Shown here in pieces: positions 17,701-26,241 of a stretch of DNA of 36,333 nucleotides. Source of the DNA: a virus; the IMG/VR virus record IMGVR_UViG_3300020205_001023, positions 1 to 36,333 of that record; one strand, given 5' to 3'. The position numbers were made by a program, and so were the translations under genes. Within the stretch, counting starts at the first letter, position 1. Each line of letters starts with the position of its first letter. Under the pieces are notes generated by a model. The model saw only the letters and a list, made by a program, of their open reading frames with translations, had not been told where the DNA came from and did no database searches.

Positions 17701-20700
17701 ATCATATTATTCATTCGGAGTGTTTGTTGAAACTGGTGAAAAAGCTCAAGCACTTGCAGTGCAAACATACTTAAAATCAATCATTGGTTATATTGTACAA
17801 GGTGACAATGCAGGCTGGACTAAAACTCCTGCTAATGCTGAGTTACAAGACGATAGCGGAACCCCGGGTTCTCTAGCAGCAGCAACATTTGCTGAAGATA
17901 GACTACAAGAAATTTACGATACTATTGATACTGGAGTTACTCCAACAACTATTGAGCCTAGTGTATCTTGGGTAGCTACTGGCTTAGTTTCTGCAAAAAA
18001 TGCAATACAATCTTTGAAAGCAGGTATTCAAGCAGGTTCAATTGAGTATATTAGTACAAAATATCCTAGCTTAGATTATGACGAAGTTACTTGTGCTCGA
18101 GACGTTGGTTATATTGTAGATGCAGTAAGTTATGACGTTATGTTTGGTAGCAATTTCCGATCTATCAAAGCAGGTATGAGCTATTATAGAGCTATTGCAT
18201 CTGCTCAAACAGTAATAGCTGATCAGCTAGATGCTACATTAGATATTGTATCATATATTGATACTGCTATTAAACAGATTACTAATGGATATACAGGGTC
18301 AGTTGGAAGCACAACCGCAGTATCGCGTATTGAAAGCTCTGCAAGCACAATAATTGATATTGTGTCTAGTGGTTTAGGATCTGTACCTACAGAAGCGATG
18401 CCAAATCCTACAGGATTTGATACTAACTACTTAAATGCTAAAACACAAATTATTAATAATTATGCATTTATTAGAGCTGAAATTGCAGCATACCTAAACA
18501 CCTATTATAATGCTATTTGGGTAGGGTTAGGAGCAACCGGACAAGCTGGATGCGCTAGAGATATCGGTTATATATTAGATAGTGTACGTTACGATATTAC
18601 ATATGGCGGCAATACTCAGTCATTAATTACTGGTAGTGCATATTATTCTAACTATAACTCTACAATAGAGTTAACTGAAATTGAAGCTACAGTTGCAGCT
18701 TATGCAAGATTAAAAACTATAGTTGGTCAAATTGCACAAAAAATTGCAGTAACAATCACACCTGGTAACGCAGTATCTCAAGTAGTTACCGGTACTGGTG
18801 ATCTCGTAGGAACTGCGGCAGCATTTGCACAAGATCGTGTACAAGATATTATTGATTGGGTTGACACTGGTGAAGCAAACGCAACCATTGCTCCTGATGT
18901 TACTTGGGCTGCTGCTGAATTGCAAACGGCATTTGCAGAGTTACAATTAAAGAAAACTGAAACTATTTCAGATGTGGTTCAGTGGGTATATAAAAATCAT
19001 CAAGATTTAAACTTTAATGAATCTTTGTGCTCACGTGATACAGGTTACTTGATTGATGCACTAAGTTATGATCTAGTAACCGGTAGTAATTTTGCATCTA
19101 TAACAGCGGGTCGTGCATATCTTCGTGCAGTTCCTTCTGCACAGTTGGTTATTACTGAACAACGTAAGGCTGAAATCGGCGCTATTAATTTCTTAAAATA
19201 CAAAGCAAAACATATTGCCGCAGTGGGCGCAGTTGCACAAATTGATGCTCTTATCACAGATATTACTGGATATATCAATGGCGGATCAATTCCTCGAGTA
19301 CAGTGGACAAATCCAACAACTATAGTTAGTGGATATGCTGCTGCTACAGTATTATTAAAAGATAATAAAGAATTCATTAAAGCTGAAATCGCAGCATGGA
19401 TTGAAGTACAAATTGGACTAGGTACTAGTGGGTTCGTGGGATTACAATTTAGCAGATCAGCATGTGAACGTGATGTAGGATATATTGTAGATGCACTAGT
19501 ATATGATTTAACCTACGGGTACGGTGTAGGCGGCACTGGAAATCTCGCAGTAAGACAAGCAGGGCTAGCATACTATTCACAATTAACATCAGTATTACAA
19601 ATAGATGCAGGCGATAAAACTGCTACGCTAGCCGCATATGCAAGACTAAAATCAGTAGCACAGTCTGTAATGCAAGATTTAGATGTTACTGAATCTGCTG
19701 GAAATACAGTAACACAAGTACGAGCAACAACAGGTCAGACTGTCGGATCTGGCGCATCTGCCACATCAGCAGGTACATTGATTGATGTGATTACAACCAC
19801 TATTAATACTGGCACAGCTCCGGCTGAAGTAGCTCCTGGAACTTCATGGGTGGTTGCTGGACTAGTAATAGAAAATGGATCGTTGCAAACTAATAGAGCT
19901 ACAGTTCAAGGTCAAATAACATCATTTATCACAGAAAAATATCCAACACTGGTATATGATTCTGCAACATGTGAACGCGACATTGGCATTATCATTGATT
20001 ATGTTGGTTACGACATGATGTTTGATAGTAACTTCTTAACTATTACAGCAGCAAGAAGTTATTTTAGAGCACAAGCTTCTCTAGTATTAGGCGGACAAAA
20101 AGCAGCAACAATTGCTTCTTTTAGATATTTAAAAACTCTACTACTTGCAATTGTAGAAACTAACGCAACTGCTAGACGTAGATTAAAAGTGTTGATGGAT
20201 ATTATTATTGAGACTATGGTCAACGGTATTGGTGATACTCCTGAATTTACAGGAACTATTACTTATAAAAATGACATTGGTAGATTTAATGCAGGCGAAA
20301 TTATTAGAATAAACAAAGATTTCTTAGCAGCAGAAGCAACATCATGGATTACGCAAAACTATGGTGGCACAGTAACTACTACTACCGCGGCAACTGATAG
20401 ATTTACTACTAGTGCAGTACACAATTTAACAGTTGGTGATCCAGTTATATTCTCCGGAACTGTAATTACCAGCAGTGGCATTACCATTGGAGATATTTAT
20501 TATGTACGTGCTACTCCAACTACCACTACATTCACAGTCGACAACGGATTAGAAATTGTTGATATTAGTGCTAACGGCACTGGTAGTATGACTGTTCGAT
20601 ATGCGTTTGACGATGCATTGTGCCGTCGAGATATGAAAGAATACTTAGATGCAATCATATATGATTTAAGTTATACAGGTAATTACAAGTCACTCAGAGC

Positions 20701-23700
20701 TGCACAAATTTATCTAAATGCAGTAACTGGATCAACTACACAAGATATGTTCTTGGTAAGCAATGCTACTGGTTTGCGTAACTGTACACTAAGCGGATTA
20801 AACGGAACACTAAGTGAAATTAACGACTTTGGTACAAAACGTCCAACTGCTGGTGCGTATGTTGCACTAAATCCAGGATTTGGCCCTAACGACACTAACG
20901 TATGGGTGCAAACAAGATCACACTATTCACAAAACGTAACTATGTTTGGTACAGGATGTACAGGCGCTAAGATTGACGGAGCACTACACGCAGGCGGCAA
21001 TCGCTCAATGGTTAAAAATGACTTTACTACTATTATGAGTGATGGATTTGGTGTATGGTGTACTGGTGCTAACAGTTTAACAGAACTTGTTTCAGTGTTT
21101 AACTACTATGGTTATGCAGGATACATGGCAGAGCTAGGTGGACGTATACGTGCTACTAACGGTAACAGCTCATATGGTACATTTGGTGTTATTGCTGAAG
21201 GTACTGACACATACGAGCAACCAATTTATGCAGTAGTTGATAATCATGCTCAACAAGCAGTAGTAGCAAATACATTTACCGATGCCGAAAATATTATTGT
21301 CCGTCTAGAGTACAGCAATGCTGGAACAAATTATACGAACGTAGATATTGGTGTAAGCGGTGACGGCGTTAATGCTATTACTATTGGGGATGAATTTAGA
21401 GACGGCGGAGTTTTTGAAACAAGAATCTTTGACCTAGACGACGGTAACGATTATGGTGGTACTAACTATACTAACGCAATTAATGCTGCTCAGGGCGGCG
21501 ATGTAGGGTATATTACTATTGCTGCTACAGATGTATCGTTAAGTACAGCATATCCTACTATGAGAATTCAACTTACTGCTGGTACAGGAGTTGGACAGTA
21601 TGCTAATATTTTAACATATAACAATGGTACAAAAATTGCACAGATTTATAAAAATAATTTTGCAACCCTTACTGTTACTGCAACTGCTGTTACTAACAAT
21701 TTATTAACAGTTGCGAACACTGCTACATTATATGCAGGCATGCCAATTTACTTAACTAGTACAGCTAACGGACTAACTGCTAATACAGTGTATTATATTA
21801 GAACAGCTAATTTTTCAACTACACAATTTAGTGTAAGTTTAACAGGTGCAGCAGGTACTGCTGTTACTATTACTACTACTGGTTCTGTATCTATATCATT
21901 GCTAGCGGCAGGATGGGATCACGCAATTCCAGGATTTACTCTAACTAATGCAGTTGACCTTACTACAAGCTACTCAATTGAACCAAGAATTAGTTACACA
22001 CATCCTGGCTATACTGCTACTGCAAGATCATTAATTGGATCAACTACCTGGGCAGCAGCAGCTTTTGGAATATCTCGTTATGTTGCTATTGCTAGTACAG
22101 GCACCACTACTAACTATTCGTTAGATGGAAAAACATGGGCAGCAGGCGGCGCATTATCAGCTAGTGCAACTTGGTCAGACGTGGTATTTGGAGGCGGCCA
22201 AGGTGCTGCCGCAACAGCAACAGTCGGTGGCATGGGAGGCGCAGGAGCAACTTTTGCAGTAACAATGGGTACTGTGAATTCTACAGGTGCTCCGGGAGTC
22301 GACCAAGTTGTGAGTGTGCGTATTATAGACGGTGGTTATAACTATACAACTCCGCCAACTATTGTATTCACTCCAACTGTTGGCGGTGCCGGAGCTGTTG
22401 CTACGTGTACTGTCCTAAACGGAAAAGTTGATAGTGTAACTGTTGAAATTAATGGATCTGGATATACGCAGCCTCCAACGGTATCAGCAGCAACTGATAG
22501 AGTAACAAAATTAACAGTGTCAACTTGGGGCAGAGGATATACTTCGGCACCTACAGTAACAATTTCTCCTCCAGTGTCTGCTACTGCATGGAGCTCGGGC
22601 GGCGCTGCAACTTTAGGAACATACTATTCATATGTTAATACTGGAGTTATTCCTAGCAGAACTAATTATTATCTAGCAACCGCTAGTGGTACATTTAGCT
22701 CAACAGGCCCAACATTCACTAGCGGTACCGGTTCATCTGGCACATATGGTGTTGGATTAACATTCGTAGGAACACTAGCTACAGGTACCGCAGTACTAAG
22801 TAACACTGGCGTTAGCTCTATTACAATTGGAGCAAGCGGCGGAGTAGGATATACTGCAACTCCTGCAGTTACAATTGTGGATCCTTTAGCTAAGTTTGTT
22901 GCAATTGCTAACGGTTCCACTTCAATGTCATACTTACCAGCAACTGCGGCTGCAGGTGCAGCATGGACTGCTGGCACAGCAATGCCAACAACTACATATG
23001 TATCTATTGCCTACGGCAACGGAATATATGCAGCAGTAGGCGGCACTGGTACCAGCACAGGTGCATCAAGTACTAACGGTACTGCATTTACAGTGCGATC
23101 ATTACCTAATTTAGGATCTGGTAGTTATTCCGCAGTAACATACGGCAACGGATATTTTGTTGCAATATCTACAGGTACAACACTAGCCACTGCAAGAAGT
23201 GCCAATGGCCAAACATGGGTAGCAGGTGGAAACTTACCGGCAGGATTTACTACTGGAACAAGCGTTGCCTACGGCAACGGACGCTTTGTAGCAATTGCCA
23301 GTGGCGGTACAAAAACTGCATACAGTATTGACCAAGGCGTGACATGGGTAAGCTATGTAACAGGATTACCATCAACACAATCCTGGTCAACTATTAGATA
23401 CGGTCAAGGATTATTTGTAGCAATAGCAACAAGTTCAACAGTATGTGCAACCAGTGAAGACGGTATCTATTGGGTAGAAAGAACAATGCCAGGTAGTTCA
23501 ACTAACTGGAAAGGTTTAGCATTTGGTAATGTTGGAAATACCCCATTATGGGCAGCAGTTTCTGCTACTTCTGGCACAACCGCAGCATCGTTACGTACTG
23601 GTGCTAGAGCGTCAGGACGCATGAGGGCAGAGTCTGGCACACTAACTGAAGTTCGTATGATAGAGCCAGGATCTGGATACTCAGCAGGCGTGGTAACAGC

Positions 23701-24883
23701 CACTACCGATACAACTAACGTAATCACAGTTAACGACACTACTAACCTAGTTGATTTACAGCCAGTAATATTTACAAACTGTAACGGAAGTGGTCTTGTA
23801 ACAGAAAAACTATATTATGTTATTGGCGCTACGATAGTTACAAATACCAGCTTTAAAGTTAGTCTAGTAGCCGGTAGTGGTACCCCTGTAGTATTAGTTA
23901 CTACAACAGGGCTAACTGGAACTTACCGAGCAGGTCCAATTGTAACACAATTTGATCCAGGTAAGGTTGTTTCGGCTGCACTAAATCCTCGTACTAATAT
24001 AGGTGTCCTAGGTAATCCTAGCTTTAGTAATCGAGGAAGTACTTACACTACTGCAACTACAGTTGCAATCGGTGATGGTCATGCAGATCTATTCCAGCCT
24101 GGTACATTTATTGCAGTAAGAGATCTATACGAAGTGCCACAGGCAGGTTCTAATGTAGTATTTGGGTCACTAACTGGAACATGGTATAAACTTGTTGCAG
24201 TTACTAACGTATTAGGTGATGCAGGAGAATACACTGCTAACTTCCAGATTAGTCCAGGATTAACTGTGTTAGAAGCTCCCATCGATGCAGATCCTATTAC
24301 TACTACATTAAAGTATAGTCAGGTCCGTTTAACTGGTCATGATTTCTTGTATATTGGAACTGGTAATCAAGCTGAAACTAATTATCCATATGTTGATCCT
24401 ACTACTGCTAGTATTGCAGTGCAAACTAATAGTTCAGGTGGTGGACGAGTGTTCTTTACATCAACTGACCAAGACGGTAACTTCAACGTTGGTGGATTAT
24501 TTGGAGTACAACAGTCAACAGGTACTGCTACATTAAATGCTGATGCATTTAACTTGTCAGGATTACAGAGCTTGCAGTTAGGTTCATTAAACATTGGTAT
24601 CGGCAGTGCAGTTATTAATCAGTTCTCAACTGATCCGTACTTTACAGCTGATAGCGATAATATTGTACCGACACAGCGAGCAATTAAAGCATATATTACA
24701 GCCCAAATTGGTGGCGGACAAAGCTCATTGAACGTAAATACACTGACTTCGGGTGTTATATACGTAGCAAACGACTCGATCTCCACAACCAGTGGCGGTC
24801 AGTTAAATATAAAATCAAAGATGTATTTCACAGGTGGAATTGACGGGGCTCCCGTTGCACTTGGATTCTTCTTACAACGATAA
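14702..24883 (+). CDS. Giant modular tail-fibre/adhesin protein (3393 aa)
   Basis: It is the paralogue of the preceding gene and starts with the same motif (FKLGRIRFVWKGQW against FKIGRLRYTWKGVW). Domain order by residue: seven chitin-binding-like repeats with an inserted module before the last; a linker GTNGQVLRSQDG; a beta-helix entry at about 520; a long stretch of alpha-helical CxRDVGYIVDA repeats (about 650-2010); a beta-helix core (TQDMFLVSNATGLRNCTLSG, about 2013-2200); YYV modules; propeller-like repeats (about 2450-2960) interrupted by a GSGYTxPPTV block at 2500-2730; and the shared C-terminus (STDQDGNFNVGGLF, NIVPTQRAIKAYI, GAPVALGFFLQR). An AAAGGA ribosome site supports the start. 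It is most likely a second long fibre or a partner in a mixed fibre. At 3393 residues it dominates the window. No protease or hydrolase motif was recognised. Confidence 0.85.
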   Translation: MAEFKLGRIRFVWKGQWTVGTPYLIDDVVSNGGKSYICVVNHTASSLFGTDLDFIPTKWNIVSDGTRWLGDWLPETYYNPGAIVKYGALVYICKTGHTSATFESPGFIGLEVDILKWDLYATSFNWTGDWSTDTRYLKNDFVVYGGSAYVCKTGHISDASAVAGLEIDANKWDIFNQGVIYLGDWSGLDVRYKVNDLVKFGADLWICTAYHESSTTFDETKWEIFVNGFEFENSWDNSTVYQPGDVVTYGGYSYISKTNHVNKQPTSNASDWDVFTTGFNFIGEWIVTTNYRIGNVIRHGNYTYVAKIDSLGQLPTNTTYWSLLNTGFRWTSTPQTYLAVAATSVTGLGSAAKFDVTRSGTVYSVSIATGFGGIDYQIGDTIKVLGSLVGGTTQANDITITITDVDVGEILDFTWVGGSVTWTTATSYLLGDVVTFGANSYVCIDPHTASGPSRPDADLTGAYWNLLAAGAEFNILTETGDLVYYGENGPTRLPVGTNGQVLRSQDGFPVWANYGLINNLVYVGPLGRDVAYPAAGATIDQPWKSVRFATKQIEEGYLTPNAKTLLAKNKQFIMKEITNWVIYTYTVNISSSDSTSDYFTCTSTANLVANMPIEFSGTTGGVVAGQQYYVKAVFSPTQFSISEIQAGTLKQLTTSAVAMTGTLSYDQDFCERDVGLIVEALKYDIARGGTSKTTAAAKAYYTPAGNAYINSNFGTQIIQTVAAYTYLGTLINNVLNNVPWRNYQVFNGVTDGVTQIIDTTLTVETGVTARVTELLSIITTGITAGSVSAIPTAIYPTTTISVKTGTFNEVLPMTIPEYTAVVGDELRSTVIQPATANTLLVNDKEKTTSALTRINSIASDLVQNITITPTSGNTEVQKYVNGYAGSSVVTTAVGTKTAVVTTILSGGLGSVPATVLTDPTSYDSGYFNARRLVYSNKAFLQAEVSAWIDAQIAGNISPFVGFVYAGAGRTSCERDVGYIIDALRYDLTYGGNLETSVAARSYYSFGVFVETGEKAQALAVQTYLKSIIGYIVQGDNAGWTKTPANAELQDDSGTPGSLAAATFAEDRLQEIYDTIDTGVTPTTIEPSVSWVATGLVSAKNAIQSLKAGIQAGSIEYISTKYPSLDYDEVTCARDVGYIVDAVSYDVMFGSNFRSIKAGMSYYRAIASAQTVIADQLDATLDIVSYIDTAIKQITNGYTGSVGSTTAVSRIESSASTIIDIVSSGLGSVPTEAMPNPTGFDTNYLNAKTQIINNYAFIRAEIAAYLNTYYNAIWVGLGATGQAGCARDIGYILDSVRYDITYGGNTQSLITGSAYYSNYNSTIELTEIEATVAAYARLKTIVGQIAQKIAVTITPGNAVSQVVTGTGDLVGTAAAFAQDRVQDIIDWVDTGEANATIAPDVTWAAAELQTAFAELQLKKTETISDVVQWVYKNHQDLNFNESLCSRDTGYLIDALSYDLVTGSNFASITAGRAYLRAVPSAQLVITEQRKAEIGAINFLKYKAKHIAAVGAVAQIDALITDITGYINGGSIPRVQWTNPTTIVSGYAAATVLLKDNKEFIKAEIAAWIEVQIGLGTSGFVGLQFSRSACERDVGYIVDALVYDLTYGYGVGGTGNLAVRQAGLAYYSQLTSVLQIDAGDKTATLAAYARLKSVAQSVMQDLDVTESAGNTVTQVRATTGQTVGSGASATSAGTLIDVITTTINTGTAPAEVAPGTSWVVAGLVIENGSLQTNRATVQGQITSFITEKYPTLVYDSATCERDIGIIIDYVGYDMMFDSNFLTITAARSYFRAQASLVLGGQKAATIASFRYLKTLLLAIVETNATARRRLKVLMDIIIETMVNGIGDTPEFTGTITYKNDIGRFNAGEIIRINKDFLAAEATSWITQNYGGTVTTTTAATDRFTTSAVHNLTVGDPVIFSGTVITSSGITIGDIYYVRATPTTTTFTVDNGLEIVDISANGTGSMTVRYAFDDALCRRDMKEYLDAIIYDLSYTGNYKSLRAAQIYLNAVTGSTTQDMFLVSNATGLRNCTLSGLNGTLSEINDFGTKRPTAGAYVALNPGFGPNDTNVWVQTRSHYSQNVTMFGTGCTGAKIDGALHAGGNRSMVKNDFTTIMSDGFGVWCTGANSLTELVSVFNYYGYAGYMAELGGRIRATNGNSSYGTFGVIAEGTDTYEQPIYAVVDNHAQQAVVANTFTDAENIIVRLEYSNAGTNYTNVDIGVSGDGVNAITIGDEFRDGGVFETRIFDLDDGNDYGGTNYTNAINAAQGGDVGYITIAATDVSLSTAYPTMRIQLTAGTGVGQYANILTYNNGTKIAQIYKNNFATLTVTATAVTNNLLTVANTATLYAGMPIYLTSTANGLTANTVYYIRTANFSTTQFSVSLTGAAGTAVTITTTGSVSISLLAAGWDHAIPGFTLTNAVDLTTSYSIEPRISYTHPGYTATARSLIGSTTWAAAAFGISRYVAIASTGTTTNYSLDGKTWAAGGALSASATWSDVVFGGGQGAAATATVGGMGGAGATFAVTMGTVNSTGAPGVDQVVSVRIIDGGYNYTTPPTIVFTPTVGGAGAVATCTVLNGKVDSVTVEINGSGYTQPPTVSAATDRVTKLTVSTWGRGYTSAPTVTISPPVSATAWSSGGAATLGTYYSYVNTGVIPSRTNYYLATASGTFSSTGPTFTSGTGSSGTYGVGLTFVGTLATGTAVLSNTGVSSITIGASGGVGYTATPAVTIVDPLAKFVAIANGSTSMSYLPATAAAGAAWTAGTAMPTTTYVSIAYGNGIYAAVGGTGTSTGASSTNGTAFTVRSLPNLGSGSYSAVTYGNGYFVAISTGTTLATARSANGQTWVAGGNLPAGFTTGTSVAYGNGRFVAIASGGTKTAYSIDQGVTWVSYVTGLPSTQSWSTIRYGQGLFVAIATSSTVCATSEDGIYWVERTMPGSSTNWKGLAFGNVGNTPLWAAVSATSGTTAASLRTGARASGRMRAESGTLTEVRMIEPGSGYSAGVVTATTDTTNVITVNDTTNLVDLQPVIFTNCNGSGLVTEKLYYVIGATIVTNTSFKVSLVAGSGTPVVLVTTTGLTGTYRAGPIVTQFDPGKVVSAALNPRTNIGVLGNPSFSNRGSTYTTATTVAIGDGHADLFQPGTFIAVRDLYEVPQAGSNVVFGSLTGTWYKLVAVTNVLGDAGEYTANFQISPGLTVLEAPIDADPITTTLKYSQVRLTGHDFLYIGTGNQAETNYPYVDPTTASIAVQTNSSGGGRVFFTSTDQDGNFNVGGLFGVQQSTGTATLNADAFNLSGLQSLQLGSLNIGIGSAVINQFSTDPYFTADSDNIVPTQRAIKAYITAQIGGGQSSLNVNTLTSGVIYVANDSISTTSGGQLNIKSKMYFTGGIDGAPVALGFFLQR
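14730..16110 (+). repeat. Seven chitin-binding-like repeats, second giant protein
   Basis: The units match those of the preceding paralogue, for example WLGDWLPETYYNPGAIVKYG and WTGDWSTDTRYLKNDFVVYG, each closing with YxCKTGHxS or similar. Between units six and seven a foreign module of about 92 codons (TTGGAC at 15688 to TTGGAC at 15964, in frame) is inserted. The module holds G-x-G-x-x-A-x-F-x-V and YQIGDTIKVLGSLVGG and is also present near 9870-10080 and 35420-35610. Confidence 0.75.
16640..20740 (+). repeat. Helical CxRDVGYIVDA repeat array (eight units, alternating A/B types)
   Basis: The motif C-x-R-D-x-G-x-x-x-D-A-x-x-Y-D-L/V-x-x-G-x-N-x-x-S recurs with its Cys codon at 16709, 17615, 18092, 18551, 19028, 19463, 19970 and 20621. 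Units 2, 4 and 6 are led by NKxFLxAExxAWI (type B); units 3, 5 and 7 by KYPxLxYDxxT (type A). The A+B pair forms a super-unit of about 310 residues (936 and 912 bases between successive B units). The sequence is alpha-helical in character, unlike the beta-rich flanks. The previous giant has only one unit (near 8296), without the Cys. Confidence 0.85.
22199..22891 (+). other. Inserted block of GSGYTxPPTV repeats inside a propeller blade
   Basis: The propeller motif normally reads YGNGKFVAI. Here the blade reads WSDVVFGGG, then about 231 residues, then KFVAIANG; removal of 22199-22891 restores FGGGKFVAI in frame. The inserted block carries four units of the form G-x-G/N-Y-T-x-P-P-T-V-x-x-x-P (GGYNYTTPPTIVFTP, GSGYTQPPTVSA, GRGYTSAPTVTISPP, GVGYTATPAVTIVDP), a short Ig-like repeat seen in bacterial and phage surface proteins. 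Confidence 0.7.
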
Positions 24884-24898
24884 TTTTGGAGATATAAA

Positions 24899-25219
24899 AT
24901 GGCAACAGGAAGATTAGGGGTTTTTGCAATCCCACAAACAACAGCTACTACAGTATACACAGTACCTACAGGTTATTATACTGTATGTAACGTTACAATA
25001 GTAAACAGAAATGCAGCAGCAATTACTGCAAGACTTGCACTATCAGCATCTGGCTCACCAAGTTCAGAAGAATGGATCGAATACGACACTGTTATTATTC
25101 CTAATGGTGTATATGAGCGCACTGGACTAGTAATGCAAGCAGGGCTAAATATTGTAGTATATACAAGCGCAGCCTCAGTTGGCTGCACAGTGTATGGTAT
25201 TGAAACTTCAACATCGTAA
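24899..25219 (+). CDS. Small virion protein with a single ERTGLV beta domain
   Basis: The product has 106 residues; a TTGGAG ribosome site lies just upstream, 15 bases after the stop of the giant fibre gene. The sequence is one small beta-rich domain: VCNVTIVNRNAAAITARLAL, then EEWIEYDTVIIPNG, then YERTGLVMQAGLNIVVYTS and a closing VYGIE. The same domain occurs twice in tandem in the protein at 26242-26889 and more distantly in the product at 5770. It has no signal peptide or transmembrane segment. Probably a fibre-associated or decoration protein; the function is inferred only from position and domain sharing. Confidence 0.65.
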   Translation: MATGRLGVFAIPQTTATTVYTVPTGYYTVCNVTIVNRNAAAITARLALSASGSPSSEEWIEYDTVIIPNGVYERTGLVMQAGLNIVVYTSAASVGCTVYGIETSTS

Positions 25220-25239
25220 AAATTAAGTGAGATTAAAAT

Positions 25240-26208
25240 ATGGCACGTTATAATACAGGCGCAAGGACATTAATTGTTAGTGGGACCACGACATTTACCT
25301 ATGCGTTTACAGGAGGACTAATAACATTAGAAGGAACTGCTCCTTATATTGTAACTTTAGTCAGTCCAGTGTTTTTTCCTGGAACTACTCAAAATTTTTA
25401 CAACGCAACCGCAGGCAATATTACATTATCTGCGGCTGCTGGACAAATTAAAGGTCCTGGATTTACATCAGCAACTTCACAAATAGTACCGTCGGGTGCA
25501 ACATTTACAGTAGTATCAGATGGTGCCAACTATGTTATTACTAACGATGAAGGCGGCCCGTTACAAGGAACTGCGGTAGTTTTTACAACTAGTGCAACAG
25601 TTCCTACAGTACAAGGTTCTACAGCTAATAGCGGGCAATTAACAATTCGGTCAACCAGCAGTGCCACTAAAGCATCTGCTGGTATTTTAATGACTGATGC
25701 TATTACATCTACTACAACCTCAACTGGTACACTGGTTGTAACTGGTGGTGTAGGTATAAGTGAAAACATTCGTGCTGGCGGCACAATTTACGGTGCATTG
25801 AGTAGCTCAAACGTTACGTTAAACACAACAGGCTCGATTGACGGAATTACTGTTGGTAGTACTACTAGAGCAGCTGGCGCATTTACTACATTGGCTGCTA
25901 ATAATACAGCAACATTTACCGGCGTAATTACAGCTAACACTGGTACAAATGCACAAAGTCACACTACAACTGGAGCTGGTATTATTTCAATTAGCTCAGG
26001 TACTACTGGTAGTATTGAAAATATGACTATTGGTATTAGTACTCCTGCTAACGGAAAGTTTGTAACAATGACAGCCACAACTGCAACTATTACAAACGGT
26101 ACAATTAGCACAGCTCCGACAAATGGCAACGATATTACAAACAAAACGTATGTAGATGCTGCTTCTAGAAAGATTAGCGGATCTGGATTTTATTATGGAT
26201 CTATGTAA
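25240..26208 (+). CDS. Tail-fibre-like structural protein (322 aa)
   Basis: The N-terminal part (residues 1-110) is a beta-rich domain without a clear family (LIVSGTTTFTYAF, QNFYNATAGNITLSAAAGQI). The remainder is of fibre type: TSTTTSTGTLVVTGGVGISENI and GSIDGITVGSTTRAAGAFTTL are shaft motifs common in phage fibre proteins. The end holds TNGNDITNKTYVDAASRK, the N-D-x-x-N-K-x-Y-V-D-A element typical of fibre C-termini, then a short YYGSM tip. The start is taken at the ATG after a weak GTGAG site. It belongs to the same operon as its neighbours. It may be a short fibre or a base for the adhesin-like proteins encoded downstream. Confidence 0.7.
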   Translation: MARYNTGARTLIVSGTTTFTYAFTGGLITLEGTAPYIVTLVSPVFFPGTTQNFYNATAGNITLSAAAGQIKGPGFTSATSQIVPSGATFTVVSDGANYVITNDEGGPLQGTAVVFTTSATVPTVQGSTANSGQLTIRSTSSATKASAGILMTDAITSTTTSTGTLVVTGGVGISENIRAGGTIYGALSSSNVTLNTTGSIDGITVGSTTRAAGAFTTLAANNTATFTGVITANTGTNAQSHTTTGAGIISISSGTTGSIENMTIGISTPANGKFVTMTATTATITNGTISTAPTNGNDITNKTYVDAASRKISGSGFYYGSM

Positions 26209-26241
26209 TGATAATTAAATTTTTAAAGTTAAGGAAATAAC

